From: Nitrosomonadales bacterium
GTDB taxonomy: Bacteria; Pseudomonadota; Gammaproteobacteria; Burkholderiales; SG8-41
DNA length: 8,249 nucleotides
Reading direction: 5' to 3'
Assembly (NCBI GenBank): GCA_009885185.1
Contig: VFLF01000841.1
Location: 1 to 8,249 of the forward strand
Position 1 is the stretch's first letter, and each line of letters opens with the position of its first letter. Shown piece after piece: positions 1-6,066 of the stretch. Under the pieces are notes generated by a model. That model saw only the letters and a list, made by a program, of their open reading frames with translations, was not told the DNA's origin and did no database searches. The position numbers and the translations under genes were made by a program.

Positions 1-315
1 CCCAAGTATCAGGAAGCGGCCGTTCGCGCGCCTTGCATCCACGAGGCTGCGCAGCACGGGAAACAGCTCAGGTCGGCGCTGAATTTCATCAAGGATAACC
101 AGCCGCTTTGCGAGCGGCTCCAGATAGAGCTCGGGATCACTTAGCCTGGCCGCGTCGGATGGCCGCTCCAGGTCGAGATAAACCGCGCCATCGAACTTGC
201 GCGCGACCGTTCTGGCAAGGGTGGTTTTGCCCACCTGCCGCGGGCCGACCAGCGCGACCACCGGAAATCGCCGCAGCGACGCGTGCAAAATGGGTTCCAG
301 ATCACGTTTTTTCAT
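1..315 (-). CDS. AAA+ ATPase, AAA_14/DUF4143 family, N-terminal part (cut by window edge)
   Basis: The reading frame starts at ATG 315-313 and stays open to base 1, giving 105 residues without a stop, so the C-terminal part lies outside the window. Residues 24-31 form a Walker A motif (GPRQVGKT). Residues 72-79 (LVILDEIQ) form a Walker B motif with the Asp-Glu pair at 76-77. The spacing, the 'DLE' after the first beta-alpha unit and the 'DEIQRRPELFPVLRSLVD' stretch are typical of the AAA_14 ATPases that usually carry a C-terminal DUF4143 nuclease-like domain. Full-length members have roughly 380-420 residues. Their cellular role is poorly known. The start is supported because the promoter-bearing inverted repeat 316-352 abuts the ATG; there is no normally spaced Shine-Dalgarno. 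It is codirectional with the receptor gene upstream but separated by 183 bases. Nothing links it functionally to the transport and CoA genes. Confidence 0.88.
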   Translation of the reverse strand, partial: MKKRDLEPILHASLRRFPVVALVGPRQVGKTTLARTVARKFDGAVYLDLERPSDAARLSDPELYLEPLAKRLVILDEIQRRPELFPVLRSLVDARRANGRFLILG

Positions 316-352
316 CCTTGTATATTAAAAGGTAGACTTTTAATTTACAAGG
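316..352 (-). promoter_or_regulatory. Near-perfect inverted repeat with embedded leaderless-type promoter for the ATPase gene
   Basis: The left arm is 316-331 (CCTTGTATATTAAAAG), the spacer 332-336 (GTAGA) and the right arm 337-352 (CTTTTAATTTACAAGG). 15 of 16 positions pair, with the one mismatch at 323/345. Read on the minus strand, it holds a -35-like TTGTAA (bases 350-345), a 17-base spacer and a -10-like TAATAT (bases 327-322). The predicted transcription start falls at about base 315, the A of the ATG. Each arm therefore carries one promoter box, so a dimer bound to the repeat would cover the promoter. An autoregulatory operator is the natural inference; binding by the ATPase itself is not shown. 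Confidence 0.65.
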
Positions 353-498
353 ACTATGAATCGTGGTTCCAATACGGATTCAGCTGCATTTTTCGGGGCA
401 TGCAAGGGCGCGGCTGATAGGAGGTGTCTATGTAACTATTTGTTTTTATTGAGTTTAAATTCATTCTACTAGTGGGCTGCACCTTGCTCGCTCCATCC

Positions 499-1476
499 TC
501 ACTCCAGTTTAAGCCCGCTCTCCTTGACGATTTTCGCCCAGCGCGCGATGTCAGCCTTGATATCGGCGGCAAACTGTTCGGGCGTGCCGCCCACCGGATC
601 GCCGCCGATGGTGGTGAGAAATCGTTCTTTCATTTCCGGCGCGGACAATATTTTTGTCACTTCATTGTTCAGACGCGTGATGATGGTTTTGGGCGTGCCT
701 GCCGGTGCGAGCATGCCGTACCACGCCGACACATCAAACCCCGCGAGGCCCGCTTCGGCGAAGGTGCCGACGTCCGGCAACGATGCGTGTCGTTTCGCGC
801 TGGTGAGCGCAATCGCTTTCAACTTGCCGGATTTGAGATGCGCCTGCACCGTGGGGATGGCGGTGGCGAGCAGCGGAATCTGCCCCGCCAGCACATCAAA
901 CACCGCCTGCCCGCCGCCCTTGTAGGCGATGTGCGTGAACTGCGTGCCGGTTTGCTGCGCGAACATCAGCATCGCCAAGTGCGGTGTGCTGGCGTGGCCC
1001 GATGAAGAATAATTGATGCCCGGTTTGCCCTTGGCGAACGCGATTAGCTCTTTGGCGTTCGACGGCGCGAACGACGGATGCGCCACCAGTATCAGCGGCA
1101 GCGCCGCCACCTTGGTGATCGGCGCGAAATCCCTGATCGGATCGAACGGCAGCTTGGCGTAGACCGACGGGTTAATCACCATCGTCGCATCAAAGGCCAT
1201 CACCAGCGTGTAGCCGTCGGGGTTGGCCTGCGCGACGATGGCGGTGCCGATGTTGCCGGTGGCGCCCGAGCGGTTATCGATCAACACCTGCTGGCCGAAG
1301 ACCTCGCTGAGCTTCTGCCCCACTGTGCGCGCCAGCGCATCGGTCGAGCCGCCGGGGGCAAATGGCACGATCATGCGGATGGGTTTGACGGGATACGCTT
1401 GAGCGAACGTGATGTTCGCCATCGCCATCAACGCCATGGCGTGGGCCGCGAATGAAAACGTCGAAACCGGGCGCAT
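499..1476 (-). CDS. Tripartite tricarboxylate transporter substrate-binding protein (Bug/TctC family), receptor 1
   Basis: This 325-residue periplasmic receptor would bind a small carboxylate. A Sec signal peptide occupies about residues 1-27, ending in FAQA before YPVKP. Family landmarks follow in order: PGGSTD (41-46, first ligand-binding loop), LIDNRSGATGNIG (65-77), PDGYTL (86-91), HIAYKGGGQAVFDVLAGQI and the C-terminal GG(D)PVGGTPEQF. The length is normal for the family (about 320-330). The start ATG 1476-1474 is preceded by GAGGAG five bases upstream. It is transcribed divergently from the CMD pair across an 87-base gap, so the two may share control. No TctA or TctB gene is in the window, a common situation for Bug receptors in Burkholderiales. 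The ligand cannot be assigned from sequence. Confidence 0.93.
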   Translation of the reverse strand: MRPVSTFSFAAHAMALMAMANITFAQAYPVKPIRMIVPFAPGGSTDALARTVGQKLSEVFGQQVLIDNRSGATGNIGTAIVAQANPDGYTLVMAFDATMVINPSVYAKLPFDPIRDFAPITKVAALPLILVAHPSFAPSNAKELIAFAKGKPGINYSSSGHASTPHLAMLMFAQQTGTQFTHIAYKGGGQAVFDVLAGQIPLLATAIPTVQAHLKSGKLKAIALTSAKRHASLPDVGTFAEAGLAGFDVSAWYGMLAPAGTPKTIITRLNNEVTKILSAPEMKERFLTTIGGDPVGGTPEQFAADIKADIARWAKIVKESGLKLE

Positions 1477-1563
1477 ACTTTCTCCTCGTTTATACTGCGC
1501 AAGCCACGGCTGGCAGGGTGTTCATAGTATGGCACACGCAAATAATTTTCATGGAGGACGGAT
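1477..1563. promoter_or_regulatory. Divergent promoter region between receptor 1 and the CMD pair
   Basis: This is an 87-base gap between divergent genes. For receptor 1 (minus strand) there is a -10-like TATAAA at 1494-1489 and a -35-like CTGCCA at 1516-1511, 16 bases apart. For the CMD gene (plus strand) there is an AATAAT at 1541-1546 but no good -35 partner. GGAGGA at 1553-1558 is the ribosome-binding site of the CMD gene, ending five bases before its ATG. No clear operator dyad was found. Confidence 0.4.
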
Positions 1564-2193
1564 ATGAAACGAATTTCCCTCGTTATCGGTTGCCTGCTGG
1601 CGGTAGCACTTTCACTTGCGCATGCTCAGACGTCCCGCTTCAAGCCGCTGATCGAAAGCGAAATGACCGAAGCGCAAAAGAAGGTCGCCGCCGAAGTCGC
1701 CGGCGGCCCGCGCGGGCGCCTGAACCCGGATGGGCCGACAGCCCTGTTTTTACGCAGCCCCGATTTGGCGAGCCGCACGCAAGGCGTCGGCGAGTATCTG
1801 CGTTTTAACAGTTCGCTGCCCTTGCGGCTGAATGAGTTCGCCATTCTCATCACCGCGCGCCAGTGGGACGCGCAGATCGAATGGTTTGTGCATCATCCAA
1901 TCGCGCTGAAGGCGGGGCTTGCTCCCGAAGTGGCCGCCGATCTGGCGCAGGGCAGGCGCCCCAGCGGCATGAAAGAAGATGAGGCGATCGTCTACCAGTT
2001 CTGCAAGGAACTGCACGAGACTAAAAGAGTTAGCGACCCCGCCTACAAGGCCGTGCTCGACCGGTTCGGCGAACGCGGCGTGATTGATCTTATTGCCGTG
2101 ACCGGCTATTACACCATGCTGGCGATGGTGTTGAACGTGGCGCAGCAGCCCTTGCCGGGCGGTGCGCCGCCGCCGTTACCGATGTTGAAGTAA
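1564..2193 (+). CDS. Carboxymuconolactone decarboxylase (CMD) family protein with Sec signal peptide
   Basis: This 209-residue protein belongs to the CMD/AhpD-like helical fold. Residues 1-21 form a convincing Sec signal peptide: KR at 2-3, a hydrophobic core at 4-19 and AHA before Gln22, so the mature protein should be periplasmic. The CMD core contains LNEFAILITARQW (89-101) followed by IEWFVHHP (105-112), with Glu106 and His110/His111 in the positions typical of the family's proton-transfer residues. There is no AhpD-type CxxC; the only core cysteine is Cys147. The C-terminal helix VTGYYTMLAMVLNVAQQPL is the usual subunit-packing helix. The start is backed by GGAGGA just upstream. It is followed 11 bases later by a paralog that is about two thirds identical but has no signal peptide. 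The reaction is not predictable; true gamma-carboxymuconolactone decarboxylases are shorter. Confidence 0.87.
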   Translation: MKRISLVIGCLLAVALSLAHAQTSRFKPLIESEMTEAQKKVAAEVAGGPRGRLNPDGPTALFLRSPDLASRTQGVGEYLRFNSSLPLRLNEFAILITARQWDAQIEWFVHHPIALKAGLAPEVAADLAQGRRPSGMKEDEAIVYQFCKELHETKRVSDPAYKAVLDRFGERGVIDLIAVTGYYTMLAMVLNVAQQPLPGGAPPPLPMLK

Positions 2194-2204
2194 TTTCCAA
2201 ACCG

Positions 2205-2813
2205 ATGGACAACCACGAGACCACCATGACCACGACACAAAACGCAGGAACCCCCCGCTTCGGCCCGTTAACCGAAAGCGACATGACCGAGGCGCAGACA
2301 AACGCCGCGCGCGAGCTCGCTGCCGGCCCGCGCGGAAAGATGAGCACGTCGGGGCCGAACATCGTGCTGCTGCGCAGTCCCGATTTGATGAGCCGCACGC
2401 AAAAGGTCGGCGAGTTTTTGCGTTACAAGAGCACACTGCCAGCGCGGCTGAACGAATTCGCCATCTGCATCACTGCGCGCCAGTGGGGCGCCAATGTCGA
2501 GTGGATGGCGCACCATCCGCTGGCGTTGAAAGCCGGGCTTAATCCTGCGGTGGGGGAGGATCTGAGGCATGGCCGGCGCCCCGCTGCCATGCAGGAAGAC
2601 GAAGCGGTCATCTACCAATTCTGCACTGAACTGCACCAAAACAAAAACGTCAGCGATGCCACCTTCAAGGCAGTGAAGGATATGTTCGGCGAGTGTGCTG
2701 TGGTGGAATTGATTGCATTGACTGGCTACTACACCATGCTCGCCATGGTGCTCAATGTGGCGCAACAGCCGTTGGCGGGCGGGGTGGCGCCGCCGTTGCC
2801 GAAGCTGAAATAA
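2205..2813 (+). CDS. Carboxymuconolactone decarboxylase (CMD) family protein, cytoplasmic paralog
   Basis: This 202-residue protein aligns without gaps to residues 26-209 of the gene before it; by hand count about 123 of 184 positions are identical. It has the same CMD core: ARQWGANVEW with Glu99, then His103/His104, and conserved Cys140. It adds two further cysteines, Cys88 and Cys164. Its N-terminus (MDNHETTMTTTQNAG) is polar, with no signal peptide, so it should be cytoplasmic. The start is uncertain: ATG 2205 and in-frame ATG 2226 are both possible, and neither has a strong Shine-Dalgarno, which suggests translational coupling to the stop at 2193. The two genes probably form one operon. 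Its stop lies 8 bases from the convergent stop of receptor 2. Confidence 0.88.
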   Translation: MDNHETTMTTTQNAGTPRFGPLTESDMTEAQTNAARELAAGPRGKMSTSGPNIVLLRSPDLMSRTQKVGEFLRYKSTLPARLNEFAICITARQWGANVEWMAHHPLALKAGLNPAVGEDLRHGRRPAAMQEDEAVIYQFCTELHQNKNVSDATFKAVKDMFGECAVVELIALTGYYTMLAMVLNVAQQPLAGGVAPPLPKLK

Positions 2814-2821
2814 ACCAGTCG

Positions 2822-3811
2822 TTAATCCACCCGTATTCCCGCCGCCTTAATCACACGGCTCCACTTCGCCGTCTCCACCGCATTGCGTTTAACCGCGGCC
2901 TCCGCCGTGCCGCCAAGCGGCGTGATGCCGAGCTCGTTCCAGCGTTGTTGCAGTGCGGGCGCCTTTACAAACGCATCCGTGTCGGCGGCGATTTTGCGCA
3001 CGATGTCTGCGGGCACTTTGCTGGATGTGGACAGCGTGTAGTACGGCACGGCTTCGTAATCGGGCAGGCCGGATTCCGCAATCGGTGCGATGTCGGGCAG
3101 ATTCGACGCGCGACTGCGCCCGGTGACGCCGAGCGCGCGCACCCTGCCGTTTTTTACATAGGGCGTGGCGGAGGCGACGTTTTCGAACATCACCTGGATG
3201 TTGCCGCCGATCAAATCAATCATCGCCGGGGCGCTGCCTTTGTACGGCACGTGCGTGAGGTTGACGTTGGCTACCCACTTGAACAACTCGGCGGCCATGT
3301 GAATGGCAGTGCCCGCGCCGGCGGAGCCGTAGTTGAGTTCGCCGGGACGCGCCTTGGCCAGCGCGACAAACTCCTTGACGGTTTTGACCGGCACGGAAGG
3401 GTGTACCACCAGCACGCCCTGCGATTCGCCGAGCAGCACGATGGGCTGCAAATCCTTGCCGGGATCGTAGGTGAGCTTGGTGTACATCGCATACGCCGCA
3501 TTTTGCGCGATGGTGGCCTGCAACAGCGTGTAGCCGTCGGGCGCGGCCTTGGCGACCAGATCGCCCGCGAGATGCCCGCCGGAACCGGGACGGTTTTCGA
3601 CAATCACCTGTTGGTTGTAGAGCGGCGTGAGGTGCTGTGCGGCGATGCGGCTTAATAAATCAGAGATGCCGCCCGGCGCGGCGGGGCAGATGATGCGAAT
3701 GGGTTTGACGGGGTAGGCCTGTCCTGGGCTTGTCGAAGGGGTTTGTGCGTGTGCGCATGCGGCGGTGTATCCCCCCAACAGCGCCAACGCGAGCGCAGGC
3801 AACTTCGACAT
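2822..3811 (-). CDS. Tripartite tricarboxylate transporter substrate-binding protein (Bug/TctC family), receptor 2
   Basis: This is a 329-residue periplasmic receptor. The signal peptide is residues 1-22 (MSKL then a hydrophobic core, ending AHA before Gln23). A linker follows (residues 24-31, TPSTSPGQ) that the other three receptors lack; it is encoded by a REP-like repeat (3719-3742). Family landmarks are PGGISD (46-51, with Ile-Ser where the others have Ser-Thr), VIVENRPGSGG (69-79), PDGYTLL (91-97), THVPYKGSAPAMIDLIGGNIQVMFEN and ESGLPDYEAVPYYTLS. The start at ATG 3811 is chosen over an in-frame TTG at 3829 because AAAGGAA sits six bases upstream of the ATG and the signal peptide begins there. 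It is last in a run of three codirectional receptor genes, 22 bases after the stop of receptor 3, so cotranscription is likely. The ligand is unknown. Confidence 0.92.
   Translation of the reverse strand: MSKLPALALALLGGYTAACAHAQTPSTSPGQAYPVKPIRIICPAAPGGISDLLSRIAAQHLTPLYNQQVIVENRPGSGGHLAGDLVAKAAPDGYTLLQATIAQNAAYAMYTKLTYDPGKDLQPIVLLGESQGVLVVHPSVPVKTVKEFVALAKARPGELNYGSAGAGTAIHMAAELFKWVANVNLTHVPYKGSAPAMIDLIGGNIQVMFENVASATPYVKNGRVRALGVTGRSRASNLPDIAPIAESGLPDYEAVPYYTLSTSSKVPADIVRKIAADTDAFVKAPALQQRWNELGITPLGGTAEAAVKRNAVETAKWSRVIKAAGIRVD
3719..3742. repeat. REP-like dispersed repeat inserted in frame in a receptor gene
   Basis: Bases 3721-3740 read GTCCTGGGCTTGTCGAAGGG. This differs at one base from GTCCTGAGCTTGTCGAAGGG, a sequence I recall as a very common dispersed repeat in intergenic regions of many proteobacterial genomes. 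It encodes the extra residues 24-31 of receptor 2 just after the signal-peptide cleavage site; the other three receptors go directly from the cleavage site to the YPxKP or YPxRP motif. Only one copy was found in this window. The match to the repeat family is from memory and not searched. Confidence 0.5.
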
Positions 3812-3816
3812 AGGTA

Positions 3817-3823
3817 TTCCTTT
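3817..3823 (-). promoter_or_regulatory. Ribosome-binding site that fixes the start of receptor 2
   Basis: On the minus strand AAAGGAA lies here, with its AGGA core six bases before ATG 3811. It favours this ATG over the TTG at 3829, which lies upstream of the site and would add six residues (TTG start, KKGIP) ahead of the signal peptide. Confidence 0.7.
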
Positions 3824-3833
3824 TTTCAAGATT

Positions 3834-4805
3834 TCACTCCGCCTTTAATCCCGCATCCTGAATCACCTTGCGCCACGTCGGCACCTCGCGCGCCAACTGG
3901 CGGCGCAGATCGTCCGGCGTTCCCGGCATCGGGGTTGCGCCGAAAGTGAGCAGGCGGTCGCGCACGTCGGGTGCGCCGAGGATGGCGAGTATTTCCGCGT
4001 TGAGTTTTTTCACAATGGGCAAAGGCGTTTTCGGCGTGGTGTACATGCTGAACCAGCCGCTGGTGTCGAAGCCGGGAAATCCGGATTCCGCAATCGACGG
4101 GACCTCCGGCAGTATCGGCGTGCGCTTGCCGGTGGTGACGGCGAGCGCATGCAGCGCGCCGGTTTTAACGTGTTGTGTCAGTACCAGAATATTGTCAATG
4201 GCGATTTGCAGGCGTCCGCCGAGGATGTCCGGCATCATCGCGCCAGTGCCCTTGTAGGGAATGAACACCATGTCGATGCCGGCAAGGCGCTTCAACATTT
4301 CGCCGCTCAAGTGCTGCACCGTGCCCGGCGTGGATGCGCCCCACGAAATTTTGCCGGGGCGTTGCTTCGCATACACAACGAACTCCTGCACGGTTTTCAC
4401 GCCGATAGACGGATGCGCCACCATCACATACGGCGAGGTCGCCACCAGCGCCAGCGGTTCCAGGTCGCGCTGCACGTCGAACGTTGTGCCTTTATATAAA
4501 CTCCCGACAATGCTGATCGACGAGCCGGAGATCAACAGTGTGTAACCATCAGGCTGCGATTTGGACACCATTTCGGCGGCGATGATGCCGCTGGCGCCCG
4601 GACGGTTGTCGATCACCACCTGCTGGCCCAGACGCTCTGACAGCTTCGCGCCGATCAGCCTGCCGACCAGATCGGTGCTGCCGCCGGGCGCGGCAGTGAC
4701 GATGCGCACGGGCTTGTGAGGATAGGTCTGACCATGGGCCGCGCTGATGCCGCACAGCGCGATTCCCACGAGAAAAATCCCTGCGATCATTCGTGATGCG
4801 CGCAT
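3834..4805 (-). CDS. Tripartite tricarboxylate transporter substrate-binding protein (Bug/TctC family), receptor 3
   Basis: This is a 323-residue periplasmic receptor. The signal peptide is residues 1-25 (Arg2 and Arg5, then a long hydrophobic core, ending AAHG before Gln26). The mature part begins TYPHKPVRIVTAAPGGSTD (27-45); this stretch is one residue shorter than in the other receptors, which have a proline-containing 'V-P-x-x-P-G-G' here. Other landmarks are VVIDNRPGASG (63-73), PDGYTLL (85-91), FIPYKGTGAMMPDILGGRLQ and ESGFPGFDTSGWF. The start is ATG 4805, five bases after AAGG. The adjacent ATG 4808 is only two bases from it, and a TTG at 4844 lies upstream of the site; both are less likely. 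It is the middle gene of the three-receptor run, 58 bases after receptor 4. The ligand is unknown. Confidence 0.92.
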   Translation of the reverse strand: MRASRMIAGIFLVGIALCGISAAHGQTYPHKPVRIVTAAPGGSTDLVGRLIGAKLSERLGQQVVIDNRPGASGIIAAEMVSKSQPDGYTLLISGSSISIVGSLYKGTTFDVQRDLEPLALVATSPYVMVAHPSIGVKTVQEFVVYAKQRPGKISWGASTPGTVQHLSGEMLKRLAGIDMVFIPYKGTGAMMPDILGGRLQIAIDNILVLTQHVKTGALHALAVTTGKRTPILPEVPSIAESGFPGFDTSGWFSMYTTPKTPLPIVKKLNAEILAILGAPDVRDRLLTFGATPMPGTPDDLRRQLAREVPTWRKVIQDAGLKAE

Positions 4806-4863
4806 CATGTCCTTGGGGCGGAGGTTTCGCCGTATTGCTTGCAAACGATAAAAATCCGACGCG

Positions 4864-5868
4864 TTATTCGACCTTGATACCCACGGCCTTGACCACTTTT
4901 GTCCAGCGCGCGATTTCGGATGTCAGATAGTCGGTGAGTTCCGCCGGCGTGCCGCCGACCGGTATCAGACCGTGAGCGGCGATCCGTTCGCGCGTGTCCG
5001 GTTGCTGCAGAAAGCGATTCAATTCGGTATTGAGAATTTTGACCACGCTGTCCGGCGTATTCTTGGGCGCGAGGATCGCGGTGCGCGATAACACGACCGA
5101 ATCGGGCACGCCGGCCTCCAAGAGGGTGGGCACCTCGGGCAGATCCGGCACGCGCTTGGCGGCGGTGACGGCGAGCGGGCGCACCTTGGTGCCGATGCGC
5201 AGGTGCGGCAGGCTTTCCGCGATGGGACTGAAGATCACCGGCATCTGGCCGCTCAAAAACGCCAGCAGCGCCGGCGCGCCGCCCTTGAACGGCACGTCCT
5301 GCATCTTGATGCCGGCATTCATCATGAATAACTCCACCGCCATGTGGGTAATGGTGCCTTGCCCGGCCGAGGCGTATTGCACGTACTTCGGTTTCGCTTT
5401 CGCCATCGCGATCAATTCCTGCACCGAGCTGACGCCCAGCGACGGCTGTACGATCAGTACATAAAACGACTGCCCGACGGTGCCGATGGGCGTGTAATCC
5501 CTGACCGGATGAAACGTCAGCTTGGGATACAGCGGCACATTGGTGGCGATGGATGCGCTGGCGAACAACAGCGTGTAGCCGTCGGGCGCGGCGCGCGCCA
5601 CCAGTTCGTTGCCGAGCGATGTGCCCGCGCCGGGGCGGTTGTCGACGATCACGGTTTTTCCCAGGCCATCGGCAAATTTCTGCGCCACGATGCGCGCGAG
5701 GATATCGGTGGAGCCGCCCGGCGGCAGCGGCACCACCATGCGTATGGGCCTGACGGGATAACGCGCTGCTTGCGCGGCGACCGGCGCCGGAACGCCTGCC
5801 GCGATGACAGCCGCCATGGCGGCTGTCATGACTATTGCTATCGTGACCTGCTGGCGCCGCTTGCTCAT
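4864..5868 (-). CDS. Tripartite tricarboxylate transporter substrate-binding protein (Bug/TctC family), receptor 4
   Basis: This is a 334-residue periplasmic receptor. The signal peptide is residues 1 to about 33 (KRR at 3-5, then an Ala/Val/Met-rich core, with VAAQ near the cleavage site). Landmarks are YPVRPIRMVVPLPPGGSTD (37-55), VIVDNRPGAGTSLG (73-86), PDGYTLL (95-101), VPFKGGAPALLAFLSGQMPVIFS, LLEAGVPDSV and the C-terminal GGTPAEL. The start ATG 5868 is four bases after GGGAGG; the neighbouring ATG 5871 is only one base from it, so the first is preferred, but the difference is a single Met. It is first in the three-gene receptor run and divergent from the CoA-transferase gene across about 195 bases, so it may share that gene's control. 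Its signal-peptide coding region holds a perfect 26-bp palindrome (5804-5829). The ligand is unknown. Confidence 0.92.
   Translation of the reverse strand: MSKRRQQVTIAIVMTAAMAAVIAAGVPAPVAAQAARYPVRPIRMVVPLPPGGSTDILARIVAQKFADGLGKTVIVDNRPGAGTSLGNELVARAAPDGYTLLFASASIATNVPLYPKLTFHPVRDYTPIGTVGQSFYVLIVQPSLGVSSVQELIAMAKAKPKYVQYASAGQGTITHMAVELFMMNAGIKMQDVPFKGGAPALLAFLSGQMPVIFSPIAESLPHLRIGTKVRPLAVTAAKRVPDLPEVPTLLEAGVPDSVVLSRTAILAPKNTPDSVVKILNTELNRFLQQPDTRERIAAHGLIPVGGTPAELTDYLTSEIARWTKVVKAVGIKVE
5804..5829. repeat. Perfect 26-bp palindrome inside the receptor 4 signal-peptide region
   Basis: All 13 base pairs are complementary around the centre 5816/5817 (arm ATGACAGCCGCCA). It encodes residues 13-20 of the signal peptide (Met-Thr-Ala-Ala-Met-Ala-Ala-Val). 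In the mRNA it could fold into a GC-rich hairpin beginning about 40 bases after the start codon. The same eight residues are spelled on the opposite strand, as expected for a palindrome. Function is not known. Confidence 0.75.
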
Positions 5869-6066
5869 CATTCCTCCCTATGTTTGCAAAAGTATAGGCC
5901 AATTCCCCTTGGGCCGCGTGGCTCGCAGACCGGGCGCACGGTTCGTATTGCAGACTTTAGCGGGCCATCACGCGCAAAATCCAACGTGCGCGTTGCGTAC
6001 GCTAATATTACTCGCACACGCTAGTCCTGCTCCCCAACCCCCTCTACCCTTTCGCTGGAGAAACCA
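5869..6066. promoter_or_regulatory. Divergent control region between receptor 4 and the CoA-transferase gene
   Basis: This noncoding gap of about 195 bases separates divergent genes. On the minus strand, a -10-like TATACT (5896-5891) lies about 20 bases before the receptor 4 ribosome site, without a clear -35. Bases 5970-5976 (ACGCGCA) and 5987-5993 (TGCGCGT) form a perfect 7-bp dyad with a 10-base gap. Next to it lies the 8-bp palindrome GCGTACGC (5995-6002), followed by TAATAT (6003-6008), a possible -10 for the CoA-transferase gene. GGAG at 6057-6060 is that gene's ribosome site. The dyad suggests an operator for a regulator encoded elsewhere; no regulator gene is in the window. Confidence 0.4.

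Noticed and set aside
353..498. Possible terminator after receptor 1: TCAGC...GCTGA and GCAT...ATGC pairs around 380-417.
   Set aside because: The pairing is short and interrupted, and no T-tract follows in the direction of transcription.
1579..1593. Possible lipobox (VIGC, Cys10) in the first CMD protein.
   Set aside because: The preceding hydrophobic stretch is too short and a long hydrophobic core follows the Cys; a standard cleavage site at AHA-Q fits better.
2693..3655. Plus-strand frame of 320 codons opposite receptor 2.
   Set aside because: It is antisense to a clear receptor gene, overlaps the end of the second CMD gene, and shows no ribosome site or domain.
3812..3829. TTG start that would lengthen receptor 2 by six residues.
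   Set aside because: The Shine-Dalgarno lies inside that extension, and the downstream ATG begins a normal signal peptide.
4806..4844. TTG start that would lengthen receptor 3 by 13 residues.
   Set aside because: AAGG sits just before the ATG pair 4808/4805, and the extension is not signal-peptide-like.
4805..5902. Minus-strand frame of 365 codons overlapping receptor 4, longer than the real gene.
   Set aside because: It is the wrong frame of receptor 4: the composition is Arg/His/Gly-rich and no family motif appears, while the other frame has a signal peptide and all Bug landmarks.
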